Below, piece after piece: positions 9,386-19,202 of a stretch of DNA of 64,000 bases. This DNA is from Robiginitomaculum sp. (GTDB lineage Bacteria > Pseudomonadota > Alphaproteobacteria > Caulobacterales > Maricaulaceae): assembly GCA_002733805.1 (NCBI GenBank), contig NVXG01000001.1, positions 124,001 to 188,000 of the forward strand, written 5' to 3'. The notes under the pieces were generated by a model that did no database searches, had not been told where the DNA came from, and saw nothing but the letters and a program-made list of their open reading frames with translations. The position numbers and the translations under genes were made by a program. Every line of letters begins with the position of its first letter. The first letter of the stretch is position 1.

Positions 9386-10372
9386 ATGATAACCAGTTCA
9401 AACCTGAAATACTGGTTGCTGTTTGGCAGCTTGTTTGTGTTTGTTGTGCTGTGGACCGTGTATTGGTTTATCGCGGCGAACTGGATAACCGGCAAAGCGC
9501 AAGCAAAGATCGAGAGGTATCGTACCCAAAATATCCAAATCGAAACGCAAAAAATGAACGTATCTGGCTGGCCCTATCGCTTTGCGCTCACGTTGGAAGG
9601 CACCCAAATTACGCTGCCACCCGAACAAGGCGGCGCACAGGTTTTTGTACCGGTTTTTCGATTGCATGCAATGGCTTGGAAGCTGTCGCATCTGATTGCG
9701 GAATTGCCAGAAGATATCCGTATTCGAAATCAAACGGATCAAGAATGGACCTATCATTCGACCCGGACCCGCGCTTCAATCAAAATCACCAAGGCAAAAA
9801 TCAGCCGGTTTTCTTTAGAGATGATTGCGCCCCAACTATCGGATAGCAGTGACCAGCCAATATATTCAGCGCAAAATCTTGATGCCCATTTGCGGCCCGG
9901 CACCGATCCGGACAGTCGCAAATTATATGCCCGCGCCGAGCGGCCAAACTGGCCGGACATGCCGCTGCGAGACCTCCAGCAAATCGAGCTACAGGGCGAA
10001 GTTTTTTCATGGTCAGCGCTGCGCGGCGAACCGGATCTGGCGGCGTTTCGTGCCGCATCCGGGCATCTCGTTCTGGAGCGGGCTTATGCCCGAACCGAGC
10101 AGGCCTCGATCAATTTGTCCGGCACGTTTCATCTGGATAAAAACGGCTATGCCGCTGGGCCATTAAAAATCAAGATGCAGCGCCCGGCCGATCTGATTGC
10201 CGCGCTGGATCAATCCCGGTTTAATTTTGAAAAGAAAAAGGGCCTCGGTATTTTTTCTGTCTTAACCGGCGGGGTTGATGAAACAGAATTGTCGTTTCGA
10301 CTAAAGAAAGGCGGCATTTACTCTGGGCCATTTCGGTTAGTTTCAACGCCACTTTTGCTCAGCTCGCCATAA
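9386..10372 (+). CDS. DUF2125 family protein
   Basis: A 328-residue protein with one N-terminal membrane anchor (about residues 10-32, LLFGSLFVFVVLWTVYWFIA) followed by a long beta-rich region likely exported to the periplasm. The segment NVSGWPYRFALTLEG is typical of the alphaproteobacterial DUF2125 family, which resembles AsmA-like envelope proteins. Function is unknown. The ATG at 9386 lies just before the anchor; upstream extensions of the frame fall inside plsC and are discarded. The 3' end overlaps hisC on the opposite strand by 14 bases. Confidence 0.85.
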   Translation: MITSSNLKYWLLFGSLFVFVVLWTVYWFIAANWITGKAQAKIERYRTQNIQIETQKMNVSGWPYRFALTLEGTQITLPPEQGGAQVFVPVFRLHAMAWKLSHLIAELPEDIRIRNQTDQEWTYHSTRTRASIKITKAKISRFSLEMIAPQLSDSSDQPIYSAQNLDAHLRPGTDPDSRKLYARAERPNWPDMPLRDLQQIELQGEVFSWSALRGEPDLAAFRAASGHLVLERAYARTEQASINLSGTFHLDKNGYAAGPLKIKMQRPADLIAALDQSRFNFEKKKGLGIFSVLTGGVDETELSFRLKKGGIYSGPFRLVSTPLLLSSP

Positions 10373-11450
10373 ATTCGGCCAAGCCCTTGGCAAAAGCTTG
10401 GTTTTCTTCGTCCAATCCAATGGTCAGGCGCAAAAACCCCGGCAAACCAAAGCCACGCATGCCTCGTAAGATCAGGCCTTTTTTCATCAAAAAATGTTCG
10501 GCAGCGTCAGCTTTTTCCGGGTCATTATTAAACCCCATGAGAATAAAGTTTCCGGCGCTGGGATAGACCCGAATGCCCGTCTTGCTGATTTCATCGGTTA
10601 GCCAAGGTCGCCACTTTTGTACGTGGGCCGCAGAGCGCGCCACAAAAGCGTTGTCTTGCAAGGCGGCAATGGCTGCGGCTTGTGCTGGTCGGTTTGCGTT
10701 AAAGGGTGAGCGTACCCGGTTTAACACGGCGGCGACTTGCTCCGAACAATAAGCCCAACCAATTCGCAATCCGGCCAATCCATATACCTTGGAGAAGGTG
10801 CGGGTAGTCAGCACGTTTTTGTGTTTGTGAACCAGTTCCATGCCAGAGGAATATGCCGGATCATCGACATATTCGGCATAGGCCGCATCAATGACAAGAA
10901 GCACATCTTCGGGCAATCCGGCATGCAGACGATAGAGGTCATTTTTTGGCATCATATAGCCGGTTGGGTTGTTGGGATTTGCCACAAAAACAAGGCGGGT
11001 GCGTTTGGTCACCGCAGCCAGCATACGCGAAACATTGGCGCATAAATCATCTTCCGGCACCATGATTGGAACCGCCTCGTTTTGCAGGGCGATGAGCTTG
11101 TAACTCAAAAACCCATGGGCTGAAAACAACACTTCATCCCCGGGGCGCAAATACGAACGACCTAGCAATTGCAGCAATTCATCTGAGCCACAGCCACAGA
11201 CAATCTGGTCTACAGGCAGATCATGTTTGGCAGCCAAGGCTTCACGCAATCGAAGTGCGCCACCGTCTGGGTAGCGCTCCAGCCGAGCCGTTTCTTCGAT
11301 CAAGGCATCAATGGCCGATTGCGGCGCACCGAAACAATTTTCATTGGAAGACAGTTTGATCGGTGCGGCAAATCCTGGGGCATCGGCTACGCCACCGCGA
11401 TAGGCCATAATATCGAGTAAGCCAGAGCGGGGTTCAGGTTGATGGGTCAT
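10359..11450 (-). CDS. hisC: Histidinol-phosphate aminotransferase
   Basis: A 363-residue PLP enzyme of the class-II aminotransferase fold. It transfers the amino group to imidazole-acetol phosphate in histidine synthesis, and in this genomic setting may also serve in phenylalanine/tyrosine synthesis. Visible landmarks are the substrate loop KLSSNENCFG, the FVANPNNPTGY block, the DAAYAEY aspartate, and the PLP lysine in TRTFSKVYGLAGLRIGW. The ATG at 11450 (MTHQPEPRSG) is the natural start; the frame extends upstream inside the chorismate mutase gene. It starts 4 bases after that gene's stop, so the two are likely one transcript. Confidence 0.94.
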   Translation of the reverse strand: MTHQPEPRSGLLDIMAYRGGVADAPGFAAPIKLSSNENCFGAPQSAIDALIEETARLERYPDGGALRLREALAAKHDLPVDQIVCGCGSDELLQLLGRSYLRPGDEVLFSAHGFLSYKLIALQNEAVPIMVPEDDLCANVSRMLAAVTKRTRLVFVANPNNPTGYMMPKNDLYRLHAGLPEDVLLVIDAAYAEYVDDPAYSSGMELVHKHKNVLTTRTFSKVYGLAGLRIGWAYCSEQVAAVLNRVRSPFNANRPAQAAAIAALQDNAFVARSAAHVQKWRPWLTDEISKTGIRVYPSAGNFILMGFNNDPEKADAAEHFLMKKGLILRGMRGFGLPGFLRLTIGLDEENQAFAKGLAEFMAS

Positions 11451-11454
11451 TGGT

Positions 11455-12201
11455 TTATCCAATTTGCAAAGGCGGATAGAAACTGCCGATAGAAATAGGC
11501 TGATCCAGTTTGTGGGACAAGCCAGTTCCGGGTGCGTCAGATTGTGCCGTAGGTTGTGCCGTTTCAAACAAAACCAATCCGTCGCTACGGGCCAGCACAA
11601 CGGCATCAGTCGGCAATTCGTCAGTCTGATTTTGAACGACCCAATTGATTTTTCCTTCCTGATAAACGGCGGGACCCATGCTGACGCAACAAGCGCCATA
11701 CTGGTTTGGGGGCCATTTCGGCAGGCAGGTTTGAATGCGTAATGCTGGACCGGGACGAACCAGCTCGCGCCACCAGGTCTGATCCGGGCCGGGCAGGGGT
11801 AAAACCGCAATAGCACCGGGGGTTTCAGCGGTTTGAGCCCGCCAATTCTTGATGTCGAGTTTCTGGGTTGGGGAAGCAGGAAAGGCAAGTTTGGCCAAGG
11901 TTTCCTGTTCTGGATTGCGGCACAACAAAACCAACGGGCCTTGGGTCATCAATGAACAGGTGATCAGGGCGCTCCACATAGAGACCAAGGTGCTGGCTGG
12001 AAAGGTATCGGATTTTCGATTGAGCAAGCGTTGCAGTAGCGCATGTTCACGGGCCGGGTCCCACGCGGCTCTACCGGCGGGTTTTAAGGCGCGCAGACTT
12101 TTGGCCAAGGCCAATCGCTGGTCGATCAATGATAACATCTGATTATCAAGGGCATCAATGGCGCGGCGGGTGCTGGCAAGATCGTCTTTGGGGTTAGTCA
12201 T
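11455..12201 (-). CDS. Chorismate mutase (AroQ type) with extra C-terminal domain
   Basis: A 248-residue protein. Residues about 5-88 form an AroQ-type chorismate mutase domain (LASTRRAIDALDNQMLSLID, R-rich helices, LKPAGRAAWDPARE), which converts chorismate to prephenate. The remaining 150 or so residues do not match a prephenate dehydratase or dehydrogenase that I recognise. This longer form beside hisC is found in alphaproteobacteria. Its start overlaps the methyltransferase stop (ATGA) and its stop is 4 bases before hisC, consistent with a small aromatic/histidine operon. No cyclohexadienyl dehydrogenase gene follows hisC here, although one is often present. Confidence 0.82.
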   Translation of the reverse strand: MTNPKDDLASTRRAIDALDNQMLSLIDQRLALAKSLRALKPAGRAAWDPAREHALLQRLLNRKSDTFPASTLVSMWSALITCSLMTQGPLVLLCRNPEQETLAKLAFPASPTQKLDIKNWRAQTAETPGAIAVLPLPGPDQTWWRELVRPGPALRIQTCLPKWPPNQYGACCVSMGPAVYQEGKINWVVQNQTDELPTDAVVLARSDGLVLFETAQPTAQSDAPGTGLSHKLDQPISIGSFYPPLQIG

Positions 12202-12905
12202 GAGGGTGGCTCCGGGCAAAAAACCGGGCGAATCTGCCGCGCCCTAGGGTCTATCATGCGGACTTTTTGCGCTTCAACCAACAGCACACCCCCAAAAAAC
12301 GGCCAGAAAACCTCTCCGGTACGTTCCCAGGCCCGAACGCCTGTTGGTGCGGCAAACCAATTGTGTGGTGGGGCAAACAGAGCTTGGGTTCGCGCCGTGG
12401 GCTTTAATCCGGCTTGCTCCAACAATTGGCTCAACTGGAAGTTTGAATAGGCTCTTCCGTGGCCAAACGGTGAGCTGGCGCTGGCTGACCATAACCCCAT
12501 CCGGTGCGGCACAATCAGGGCTAGCCGCCCACCCGCCGCCAACGCTCGTGTGGTTTGTTGTAAAAACCGGCTGGGGTCGGAAACTTCTTCGAGGCAATGG
12601 GTTATTAAAATTCGGTCAAAGCTATTTTCAGCAAACGGTAAGCTAAGTGGATCAACCAAGGTGGATTGAACTGGGCCAGTTGCGGGCCATTGCTCGACAC
12701 CTTGGCGAGATGGCATGGCATTGACCAGGCGGCGCGGTTGCCCATCCCACATCGGTAGCAAGGCAGAGCCATAGCCTAAGGATAAAACATCGCGGCCGGA
12801 AAGGTCGGGCCACAAAGCGCCCAAGCGACGAGAGATGCACAATCGTGTCATTTCACCAAGACGGGTTTGGTAAAATTTGCTTAACTCGCGAACATCAGGT
12901 TGCAT
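12198..12905 (-). CDS. SAM-dependent methyltransferase, type 11
   Basis: A 235-residue class-I methyltransferase. The SAM-binding region DVLSLGYGSALLP (near residues 38-50) is the glycine-rich motif I. LPFAENSFDRILITHCLEEV near residue 95 is the motif that normally precedes the catalytic section, and GGRLALIVPHRMG is motif III. The substrate is unknown. The position divergent from gloB is conserved among alphaproteobacteria. The ATG at 12905 (MQPDVRELSKFYQ) is chosen because the upstream extension crosses the gloB promoter region. Its stop overlaps the start of chorismate mutase. Confidence 0.85.
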   Translation of the reverse strand: MQPDVRELSKFYQTRLGEMTRLCISRRLGALWPDLSGRDVLSLGYGSALLPMWDGQPRRLVNAMPSRQGVEQWPATGPVQSTLVDPLSLPFAENSFDRILITHCLEEVSDPSRFLQQTTRALAAGGRLALIVPHRMGLWSASASSPFGHGRAYSNFQLSQLLEQAGLKPTARTQALFAPPHNWFAAPTGVRAWERTGEVFWPFFGGVLLVEAQKVRMIDPRARQIRPVFCPEPPS

Positions 12906-12964
12906 GCTTTGATCCTTGTGAAACCAAACATGCCCAAACCACCACCAATTGCCAAGGAAAACAA

Positions 12965-13729
12965 ATGCTCGAAGTTGTACAAATACCCTGCCTTTCGGAT
13001 AATTACGGGTTTCTGGTCCATGATCCGGCATCCGGCCAGACCATCAGTATAGACAGCCCGGATGCCGATGCGATCACCCGAATGCTTGAGACAAAAGGCT
13101 GGTCACTAACTGCGATCTGGAACACCCACCATCATTTTGATCATGCTGGTGGAAATGCGGCGCTGGTGGCGCGTTGGAATTGTCAGGTGATCGCACCAAA
13201 GGGTGATGCCAAATACATCCAAAATGCTGATCGGTGGGTCGAAGATGGAGACGAAGTGTTTGTCGGCACCATAAAAGCCCGAGTGCTGCATACGCCGGGA
13301 CATACCATGGGCCATGTGATTTATGTGTTTGATCAACAACGAAAAGCCTTTGTTGGGGACACCTTGTTTGCGCTGGGGTGTGGGCGGTTGTTTGAAGGCG
13401 ATGCCAGCAATATGTGGCCGAGTTTGCAAAAAATCAGGGACCTTTCGCCGCAAACCCTGATCTATTGCGCTCACGAATACACGGCGGATAATTTGCGGTT
13501 TGCCTTAAGCGTAGATCCTGAAAATCAGCAATTGCTGGAACGGGGCGCAGCGATTCGTCAGGCTCGTGAAAAAGATCAACCTACCGTGCCATTCTTGCTG
13601 GAAACCGACCTACAAACCAATCCGTTTTTGCGTCCCGATGCTCCGGCCATTCGGGCCAAATTGGAGATGCAAGGGGCTTCTGATGTCGAAGTTTTCGCGG
13701 AAATTCGCCGAAGAAAAGATGGGTTCTAA
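12965..13729 (+). CDS. gloB: Hydroxyacylglutathione hydrolase (glyoxalase II)
   Basis: A 254-residue metallo-beta-lactamase-fold enzyme that hydrolyses S-lactoylglutathione to lactate and glutathione, completing methylglyoxal detoxification. The metal-binding motif THHHFDHAGG (THxHxDH) is near residues 54-63. A second histidine block HTPGHTMGH and the LFALGCGRLFEG section of the family follow. The C-terminal arginine/lysine region (ENQQLLERGAAIR) binds glutathione in homologues. The ATG at 12965 gives the usual length. It is divergent from the methyltransferase gene and convergent with ghrA, with a 4-base 3' overlap. A gloA gene lies 11 kb away in the window. Confidence 0.95.
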   Translation: MLEVVQIPCLSDNYGFLVHDPASGQTISIDSPDADAITRMLETKGWSLTAIWNTHHHFDHAGGNAALVARWNCQVIAPKGDAKYIQNADRWVEDGDEVFVGTIKARVLHTPGHTMGHVIYVFDQQRKAFVGDTLFALGCGRLFEGDASNMWPSLQKIRDLSPQTLIYCAHEYTADNLRFALSVDPENQQLLERGAAIRQAREKDQPTVPFLLETDLQTNPFLRPDAPAIRAKLEMQGASDVEVFAEIRRRKDGF

Positions 13730-14658
13730 TACCCGGCTTGCCGGTTGACCAACCCGAGTAATGGTTTTGCTTGTTCGCGTCGTTGGATGTTTTCAGCAAT
13801 AAAACAAGCGGCGGATTGCGGCCTGGTTTTAGCGGCGATATGCGGGGTGACGGTGATCTTTGGGTGTGACCAAAACGGATGGTCAGTTGGTAGTGGTTCA
13901 CGCTGAAAGGCATCCAGCGTGGCATGCTCGATTTGGCCGGTTTCCAGTGCATCCAGCAAAGCGCGCTCATCCAGCAACCAACCGCGTCCCGGGTTCAATA
14001 TCACCGCACCTTGCGGCAGTTGAGCGATCCGGTTCGCATTGATGAGCAAGCGGGTTTCAGCGGTTAGCGGCAGCAGTAAAACCAGTATTTCAGCTTGTGC
14101 CAAGGCGCGGGATAAGTCGTCTGGCCCATGAAAACAAGTTACGTTTTCAACGATTTTTTGACTCCGGCTCCACCCCAAAACATTGAACTTTAGAGCGGCC
14201 AACGCACTGGCGCAGGCTTGACCAATTTCCCCCAAACCCAGAACCACAACAGATCGGTCGCGGGCCAAAGGTGGTCCCTCGCTGTTCCAACCCCCATCTT
14301 GGTTCAAAATATGCTGGTCCATTCCCAAATGATACCGCAAGACGTGACCGACCACCCACTCAACCATGCCATCGCGTAATTCCGACTGGATCATTCGGCT
14401 CAGCGGAATGTGCAGGGATGGATTGGTAACAACATCCTCAACGCCGGCCCACAAGCCCAAAACAGCTTTGGCCCGGGTAAACGGAGAAAAATCAGAGACG
14501 GGGCCGCCGGGGGCATAAATCAGATAATCAACTTGGCTGGGGTCGTTGCATTCGGGAGACAATTGATGCGGCAAACCAATCTCATCTAGCGCGTGGCGCA
14601 AGGGGGCTTTCCAGTTTTGCCAGAGGTCAGCCGGGGCACAAAAATACAGGTTAATCAT
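13726..14658 (-). CDS. ghrA: Glyoxylate/hydroxypyruvate reductase A-like dehydrogenase
   Basis: This 310-residue D-2-hydroxyacid dehydrogenase would reduce glyoxylate or hydroxypyruvate with NAD(P)H. The Rossmann nucleotide-binding sequence is VVLGLGEIGQACASAL near residue 143. The catalytic arginine/glutamate/histidine set appears as NPGRGWLLDERALLDAL, then DAFQREPLP, then TPHIAA near the C-terminus. The length and DAFQxEPLPxxHPFW pattern favour the GhrA subgroup. The start overlaps the stop of the following VOC gene (shared ATGA), so both are co-translated. The substrate is inferred from family and from nearby glyoxalase genes. Confidence 0.87.
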   Translation of the reverse strand: MINLYFCAPADLWQNWKAPLRHALDEIGLPHQLSPECNDPSQVDYLIYAPGGPVSDFSPFTRAKAVLGLWAGVEDVVTNPSLHIPLSRMIQSELRDGMVEWVVGHVLRYHLGMDQHILNQDGGWNSEGPPLARDRSVVVLGLGEIGQACASALAALKFNVLGWSRSQKIVENVTCFHGPDDLSRALAQAEILVLLLPLTAETRLLINANRIAQLPQGAVILNPGRGWLLDERALLDALETGQIEHATLDAFQREPLPTDHPFWSHPKITVTPHIAAKTRPQSAACFIAENIQRREQAKPLLGLVNRQAGY

Positions 14659-15065
14659 GTGGCAAAAACGCGGCCCATGTCGGCAAAACCCTTGATCTCG
14701 ATCGAGTTGCCGGAGGGATCATGAAAAAACATAGTTTTTTGTTCGCCCGGCTCGCCCTTAAAGCGCGTACTGGGCGCCAACACAAAAGCAGTTCCCGCAT
14801 CAACCAAATGGTCGGCCAGTTTTTGCCAAGATACCAAGTCCAGAATGACCCCCAAATGGGGAATCGGTACTTCAAATCCGCCAACCTGACCGGTATTGCG
14901 GGTTTGAAACGGCTCGCCCAAATGCAGGGATATTTGATGACCAAAAAAATTGAAATCAACCCAGGTTTTGGTGCTGCGACCTTCGGCACACCCCAACAAT
15001 TTGCCGTAAAAGGTCCGGGCTTCATCTAAGTCACGGACATTGAAGGCGAGATGAAAAATGCTCAT
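14655..15065 (-). CDS. VOC family (glyoxalase/dioxygenase-like) protein
   Basis: A 136-residue vicinal-oxygen-chelate protein made of two beta-alpha-beta-beta-beta units. The first starts FHLAFNVRDLDEARTFYGKLLGC with metal-ligand His at residue 5. The second contains the HLGVILDLVSWQKL section and FHDPSGNSIEIKG near the C-terminus, whose glutamate is the usual last metal ligand. VOC proteins range from glyoxalases to dioxygenases and resistance proteins, so no substrate is given. Its stop overlaps the ghrA start on the same strand, and purH ends 18 bases upstream, so it may be read together with both. Confidence 0.83.
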   Translation of the reverse strand: MSIFHLAFNVRDLDEARTFYGKLLGCAEGRSTKTWVDFNFFGHQISLHLGEPFQTRNTGQVGGFEVPIPHLGVILDLVSWQKLADHLVDAGTAFVLAPSTRFKGEPGEQKTMFFHDPSGNSIEIKGFADMGRVFAT

Positions 15066-15082
15066 TTTGGTTTCCGTTTCGG

Positions 15083-16666
15083 TTAGTGTCTGAAATGACG
15101 CATGCCGGTAAAGACCATGGCAATTCCGGCTGCATCTGCGGCGGCAATTACTTCATCATCGCGGATCGATCCGCCGGGCTGCACTACGGCAACGGCTCCG
15201 GCCTCAATTACCTCAAGCAAACCGTCGGCAAATGGGAAAAAGGCATCTGATGCTGCCACCGAACCTTGGGTGCGTGGGTGGGGCCATTTAGCAAGCACGG
15301 CGGCTTGTTCGGCTTTTTGGGTGGCAATGCGAGCCGCATCAATTCGGCTCATCTGTCCAGCCCCGATGCCGGCGGTCGAACCGCCCTTGGCATAGACAAT
15401 GGTGTTGGATTTGACATGCTTGGCCACTTTCCATGCAAAGGCTAGATCGGCCAGTTGTTGCTCGGTTGGTTTGGTTTTGGTCACACACTGAAAACCAGAT
15501 AGATCTTCGATTTGGCCATTATCGCGGGTCTGTACCAACAAGCCGCCGGTCAAGGATTTTACTTCTAGACCGGGCCGCGATGGGTCTGGCATCGCACCGG
15601 TCAGCAATACGCGTACATTTTTCTTCTTGGCTAACCGCTTTAACGCGGCCTCGCTGGCAGAAGGGGCGATGATCACTTCTACAAACAATTTGCAGATCGC
15701 GTCGGCGGTTTCCAGATCAATCTTCCGGTTAGCGGCGATCACCCCGCCAAAGGCCGAGACCGGATCGCAAGCCAGCGCAGCGTTCCACGCAGCTATTTGT
15801 TGTGTAGCAACCGCCACACCACACGGATTGGCGTGTTTGATGATGGCAATGGCGGCTTGTTTGTCGGCGGGAAATTCAGCGACCAGTTCAAAGGCGGCAT
15901 GGGTGTCATTCAAATTATTGTAGCTGATAGCCTTGCCTTGGACTTGTTGCGCGTTGGTCACGCCGGGCTGGTTTGCGCCAGTTCGGTAAATTGCCGCTTT
16001 TTGGTGTGGATTTTCGCCATAGCGCAATTCTTCTTGCAAAACCCCGCTGAACGAACGGTATTTTGGAGAAGTTTCGCCAATTTGGGCCTGAAACCAATTG
16101 CTGATCGCCGCGTCATAATGAGCGGTGCGCGAATAGGTTTTTGCGGCCAGCCATGCCCGCAATTTTGCGCTGACTTGTCCGTCGTTGGTCTCCATTTCAG
16201 TCAAAACTTGCTGCACGTCTTCGCTGTCGGTACAGACCGCAACAAAGGCATGGTTTTTGGCTGCGGCCCGCAACATGGCCGGGCCGCCAATATCTATATT
16301 TTCAATACAAGTGGCAAAATCTGCGCCGCTGTCCCGGGTTTGTTCAAACGGATAGAGATTGACCACCAACAGATCAATCGGCTCGATGCCGTGTTGTTGC
16401 ATGGACGAGATGTGATCTGGTTGATCACGCCGGGCCAGTAAACCGCCATGAATGTTTGGGTGCAGGGTTTTCACCCGGCCTTGCATCATTTCAGGAAAGC
16501 CGGTGAGTTCGGCCGCGTCCCGTACCGGCAATCCGGCAGCGCTTAAGGTCTTGGCGGTGCCTCCGGTTGAAACTAGCTCGACACCCATTGCGACCAATTG
16601 CCGGGCTTGTTCAACAATATCTGTCTTGTCGGAAACGGAGAGCAAAGCCCGCTTTATACGAATCAT
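15083..16666 (-). CDS. purH: Bifunctional AICAR transformylase/IMP cyclohydrolase
   Basis: A 527-residue enzyme for the last two steps of purine synthesis. The N-terminal MGS-like cyclohydrolase domain begins [21 protein letters not shown] and continues through STGGTAKTL and [19 protein letters not shown]. The C-terminal transformylase domain contains the KHANPCGVA catalytic Lys-His block and ends with [13 protein letters not shown] and FTGMRHFRH. The ATG at 16666 is the conserved start; an upstream frame extension has no homology. It lies next to heparinase-like and rsmB genes, as is usual in this class. Confidence 0.97.
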   Translation of the reverse strand: MIRIKRALLSVSDKTDIVEQARQLVAMGVELVSTGGTAKTLSAAGLPVRDAAELTGFPEMMQGRVKTLHPNIHGGLLARRDQPDHISSMQQHGIEPIDLLVVNLYPFEQTRDSGADFATCIENIDIGGPAMLRAAAKNHAFVAVCTDSEDVQQVLTEMETNDGQVSAKLRAWLAAKTYSRTAHYDAAISNWFQAQIGETSPKYRSFSGVLQEELRYGENPHQKAAIYRTGANQPGVTNAQQVQGKAISYNNLNDTHAAFELVAEFPADKQAAIAIIKHANPCGVAVATQQIAAWNAALACDPVSAFGGVIAANRKIDLETADAICKLFVEVIIAPSASEAALKRLAKKKNVRVLLTGAMPDPSRPGLEVKSLTGGLLVQTRDNGQIEDLSGFQCVTKTKPTEQQLADLAFAWKVAKHVKSNTIVYAKGGSTAGIGAGQMSRIDAARIATQKAEQAAVLAKWPHPRTQGSVAASDAFFPFADGLLEVIEAGAVAVVQPGGSIRDDEVIAAADAAGIAMVFTGMRHFRH

Positions 16667-16737
16667 TGGCTCAATCCCTGTCTGGTTTCTGATGTTCGCA
16701 ACGGTGTAGGGCGTTCGTTGGTTCAAGCAAGTAAATT

Positions 16738-18471
16738 TTAAGTACCGGGGGTGATTTGTCGCAAGGACCAACGGACGCGGTTGCTGGGTTCCTGCCCGAT
16801 TCCGTTTGGATCGGCAGCGCCGCTAATTACGATCTGCAAGCTGCGCCGTGGTGGCGCACCCTCGCCCAGATACACCGATGGCTCCAGGCTTAATGGCCCG
16901 GCATCGGTTCGAAACCGCCAACCTTTGCCGCCGGGTGGCAGTAGAAGAACATCTGAGGCGCTGCGCGAAATGGAGGCCCGAACTTCGGGATGCAAATGAA
17001 ACCGCACGGTAAACGGGATCGGTTGCAAATCCCGGCTTTTTTCCATGCCAACCGGATGTTCCAGACAATCTTCCCCGCGCAGATCGGTTCCCTCTCGATT
17101 GAGATATAATCGGCGATTATGTTGCAACCCATAGCGCCCGACATATTCGCGGTGAGAGGCGCTCAACCAAACGCCGCCATCATCTTCGGTGCGCCGCGCA
17201 GTCATGGGTTCTTCCCTATCAAATAAAATGGGTCCAAGCAGGCTGGTGGTCAGCCCCTTCACCGGAATGCGGCTGGATGAGACATCATCAATGACCAAAG
17301 TAGAGTGGGCGGCGCTGGTTCGGCTCGGGGCGCGCCATTGGGCCCCCAAGCCGTTTGACCAACCACAATTAACAATCAAATTTTCGGCGCGGGTTCCAAA
17401 AACAAAGCTCAAGCCCCCGGCGTGTGCGTCTTGTGAATACAAACCATCCGGCGCACCGCCGCAATCGAACAATAAAACCGAACGACGGGTTTGTAAGCGT
17501 TGGTATCTGGAATGGGGAGCCAGTAAAAAGGGGGTTTCGTTTTTGACCGTGGCTGGCAAGGCGCGTCGGATGGCCGTCTTGTCGCCAACGCCGCCCCCAT
17601 TGAACAAAGCCAGATCGCCGTTCATCAAGGTGCAAAACCCGACAAAGGGTTGTAATTTTTGGATGATCTTTGCAAGAAAGGGTGGCTCAATCGCTTTGTG
17701 TTGATCCAGTAATTTACGCAAAGTCTCAAGTTCCAACAGGATGCGCGATGCGGTTTCCGGGTTGCGGCTGATGTGCCCCCCATCGGACAATATTTGCTGA
17801 GCCAATTCTTTTTCAAGCAGAGTAAGGCTGGTTTTTTGTAAGCCCCTCATGCCAAACAAGCAGGTTCCGGCGCTGGACAGGGCGATGGCGACCCACAACC
17901 GTGTTTCACCCGCTTGGCAAACGGAAGCAACAGATTTTAGATGGCGTAATTGCTTGCCCAGACTATCCAGCCGGGTGCTGGTGGCGACGGCATCACCGCT
18001 GAATAGAAATTGCGAGGCGCCGAGCCAGGCCAAACAGCGTTCCGCCGTAATTGCCGGGTTCCAAGCAAAGCGGTTCCAACGGCCATATTGCCCAATCCAA
18101 GTATCCACATGGTTCCGAGCAATTTCGGCAATTCCCTCGTGCGCTTCAAATGCGGCCAAATCCTGTAGCCAGCAAAATCGGTGTAAAGAAGAGGCAAAAG
18201 CCCGGGACGGGGTTGGCTTGGTCCACGCATCAGAAATGTTAGAGAAAAATAATCTTTTACCGGCGAGAGTAAACAGACCTCCAGCGATTTCTTCGCCGAG
18301 CGCCGAGTCTGGTGTGAACGGGCGTGTTGGCCATGGTTTTTGCAAGAGGGGCGCCGAGCCAGAAAAAACCACGGAGCGGTAAATGGGCATGGCATGGCAT
18401 TCGTCGCTGGCCGCTTGGCGCACACGCAAAACGGCACCCTGAAAATAGTCTGCCAAACTGGGCTTGCTCAT
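16738..18471 (-). CDS. Heparinase II/III family protein
   Basis: A protein of about 577 residues with an alpha-helical N-terminal half and a beta-sheet C-terminal half typical of heparinase II/III-like polysaccharide lyases. Visible sections include [19 protein letters not shown], the [20 protein letters not shown] block and the [10 protein letters not shown] block with a conserved histidine. The family's members near purH and rsmB in alphaproteobacteria have no demonstrated substrate; a role on the cell's own envelope polysaccharide is possible. I chose ATG 18471 ([10 protein letters not shown]) over the upstream TTG at 18513. There is no clear signal peptide, which is odd for a polysaccharide lyase. 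Confidence 0.85.
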   Translation of the reverse strand: MSKPSLADYFQGAVLRVRQAASDECHAMPIYRSVVFSGSAPLLQKPWPTRPFTPDSALGEEIAGGLFTLAGKRLFFSNISDAWTKPTPSRAFASSLHRFCWLQDLAAFEAHEGIAEIARNHVDTWIGQYGRWNRFAWNPAITAERCLAWLGASQFLFSGDAVATSTRLDSLGKQLRHLKSVASVCQAGETRLWVAIALSSAGTCLFGMRGLQKTSLTLLEKELAQQILSDGGHISRNPETASRILLELETLRKLLDQHKAIEPPFLAKIIQKLQPFVGFCTLMNGDLALFNGGGVGDKTAIRRALPATVKNETPFLLAPHSRYQRLQTRRSVLLFDCGGAPDGLYSQDAHAGGLSFVFGTRAENLIVNCGWSNGLGAQWRAPSRTSAAHSTLVIDDVSSSRIPVKGLTTSLLGPILFDREEPMTARRTEDDGGVWLSASHREYVGRYGLQHNRRLYLNREGTDLRGEDCLEHPVGMEKSRDLQPIPFTVRFHLHPEVRASISRSASDVLLLPPGGKGWRFRTDAGPLSLEPSVYLGEGAPPRRSLQIVISGAADPNGIGQEPSNRVRWSLRQITPGT

Positions 18472-18607
18472 GTCCCGATGGTTCCGCCGTGCCAAGGGCG
18501 GGGTTTCCGCCAATACGGGTGAGATACTAAAGCTGAAACCTTAAAATGAAAAGCACCGGGCCGAGGGTTAATCGAGCCGGCGTATTCAAATTTTGGTGGT
18601 TTGTGAC

Positions 18608-19102
18608 TTAATACCCGGCTTGGGTGTTTTTTGGGATCACCCGGGCGCGCGCGCCATATTCCACCCAGACTGGTGTGCCATTGGCAATTGGCACATTGCC
18701 GCCTTGGGTAATGGTCAGGTATTCACCATCGCGGTCAAGCTGGACCGTGTAGGCAAAACCGTCGCGCTGGGTTGCACCTTTTTCAATAGCAGAGCCTGCT
18801 AGGCCACCAAGAATGGCTCCGAAAATAGCGCCGACCGCGCGGCCCGTATCGTCTCCACCAAGTTCAGATCCAGCCAAGCCGCCAATGGCCGCGCCACCAA
18901 CTGTGCCGACACCGCTCTGGGTGCCTTCGATCCGAATGGCTCGTGACGAGACAACAATTCCCGAATCCGAACGGGAAATTTCGCCGATACTGCTGCGATT
19001 ATAGTCATTGGCGCCAAGGTCAGATGCGCAAGCTCCGAGTAATAAAACCGAAGAAAGCGTAGCCGCACCAAGTGCGCGATGAAAAGAGATTTGATTCAAC
19101 AT
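18608..19102 (-). CDS. Glycine-zipper 2TM lipoprotein (SlyB-like)
   Basis: A 164-residue lipoprotein. The signal peptide ends in the lipobox LLGAC near residue 25. Residues about 65-105 are a glycine-zipper pair (VGGAAIGGLAGSELGG and VGAIFGAILGGLAGS) that would insert as a helical hairpin. The C-terminal 50 residues form a small beta domain seen in SlyB/Rcp outer-membrane lipoproteins. SlyB-type proteins stabilise outer-membrane proteins in other bacteria; here the role is inferred. It stands alone between rsmB and the heparinase-like gene, with a good ribosome-binding site (AGGAA) and its own promoter at 19145-19173. Confidence 0.85.
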   Translation of the reverse strand: MLNQISFHRALGAATLSSVLLLGACASDLGANDYNRSSIGEISRSDSGIVVSSRAIRIEGTQSGVGTVGGAAIGGLAGSELGGDDTGRAVGAIFGAILGGLAGSAIEKGATQRDGFAYTVQLDRDGEYLTITQGGNVPIANGTPVWVEYGARARVIPKNTQAGY

Positions 19103-19144
19103 GGGTTTTCCTATGCGTGCATTACAGGTTTCAGCCCCCGATCC

Positions 19145-19173
19145 TGTATAGATAATTGATCAATTCTGAACAA
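19145..19173 (-). promoter_or_regulatory. Sigma70-type promoter of the glycine-zipper gene
   Basis: On the minus strand TTGTTC is followed after exactly 17 bases by TATACA, close to the TTGACA/TATAAT consensus. Transcription would start about 40 bases upstream of the ATG at 19102. A TTGATCAA palindrome lies in the spacer and could be an operator. The call rests on pattern only. Confidence 0.5.
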
Positions 19174-19202
19174 GCGCTGAACACACTTAAATCTGACTGA
19201 GA

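Noticed and set aside
15797-16441. 214-residue plus-strand frame
   Set aside because: It lies fully inside purH on the other strand, has no ribosome-binding site and no family motif; it is a shadow frame.
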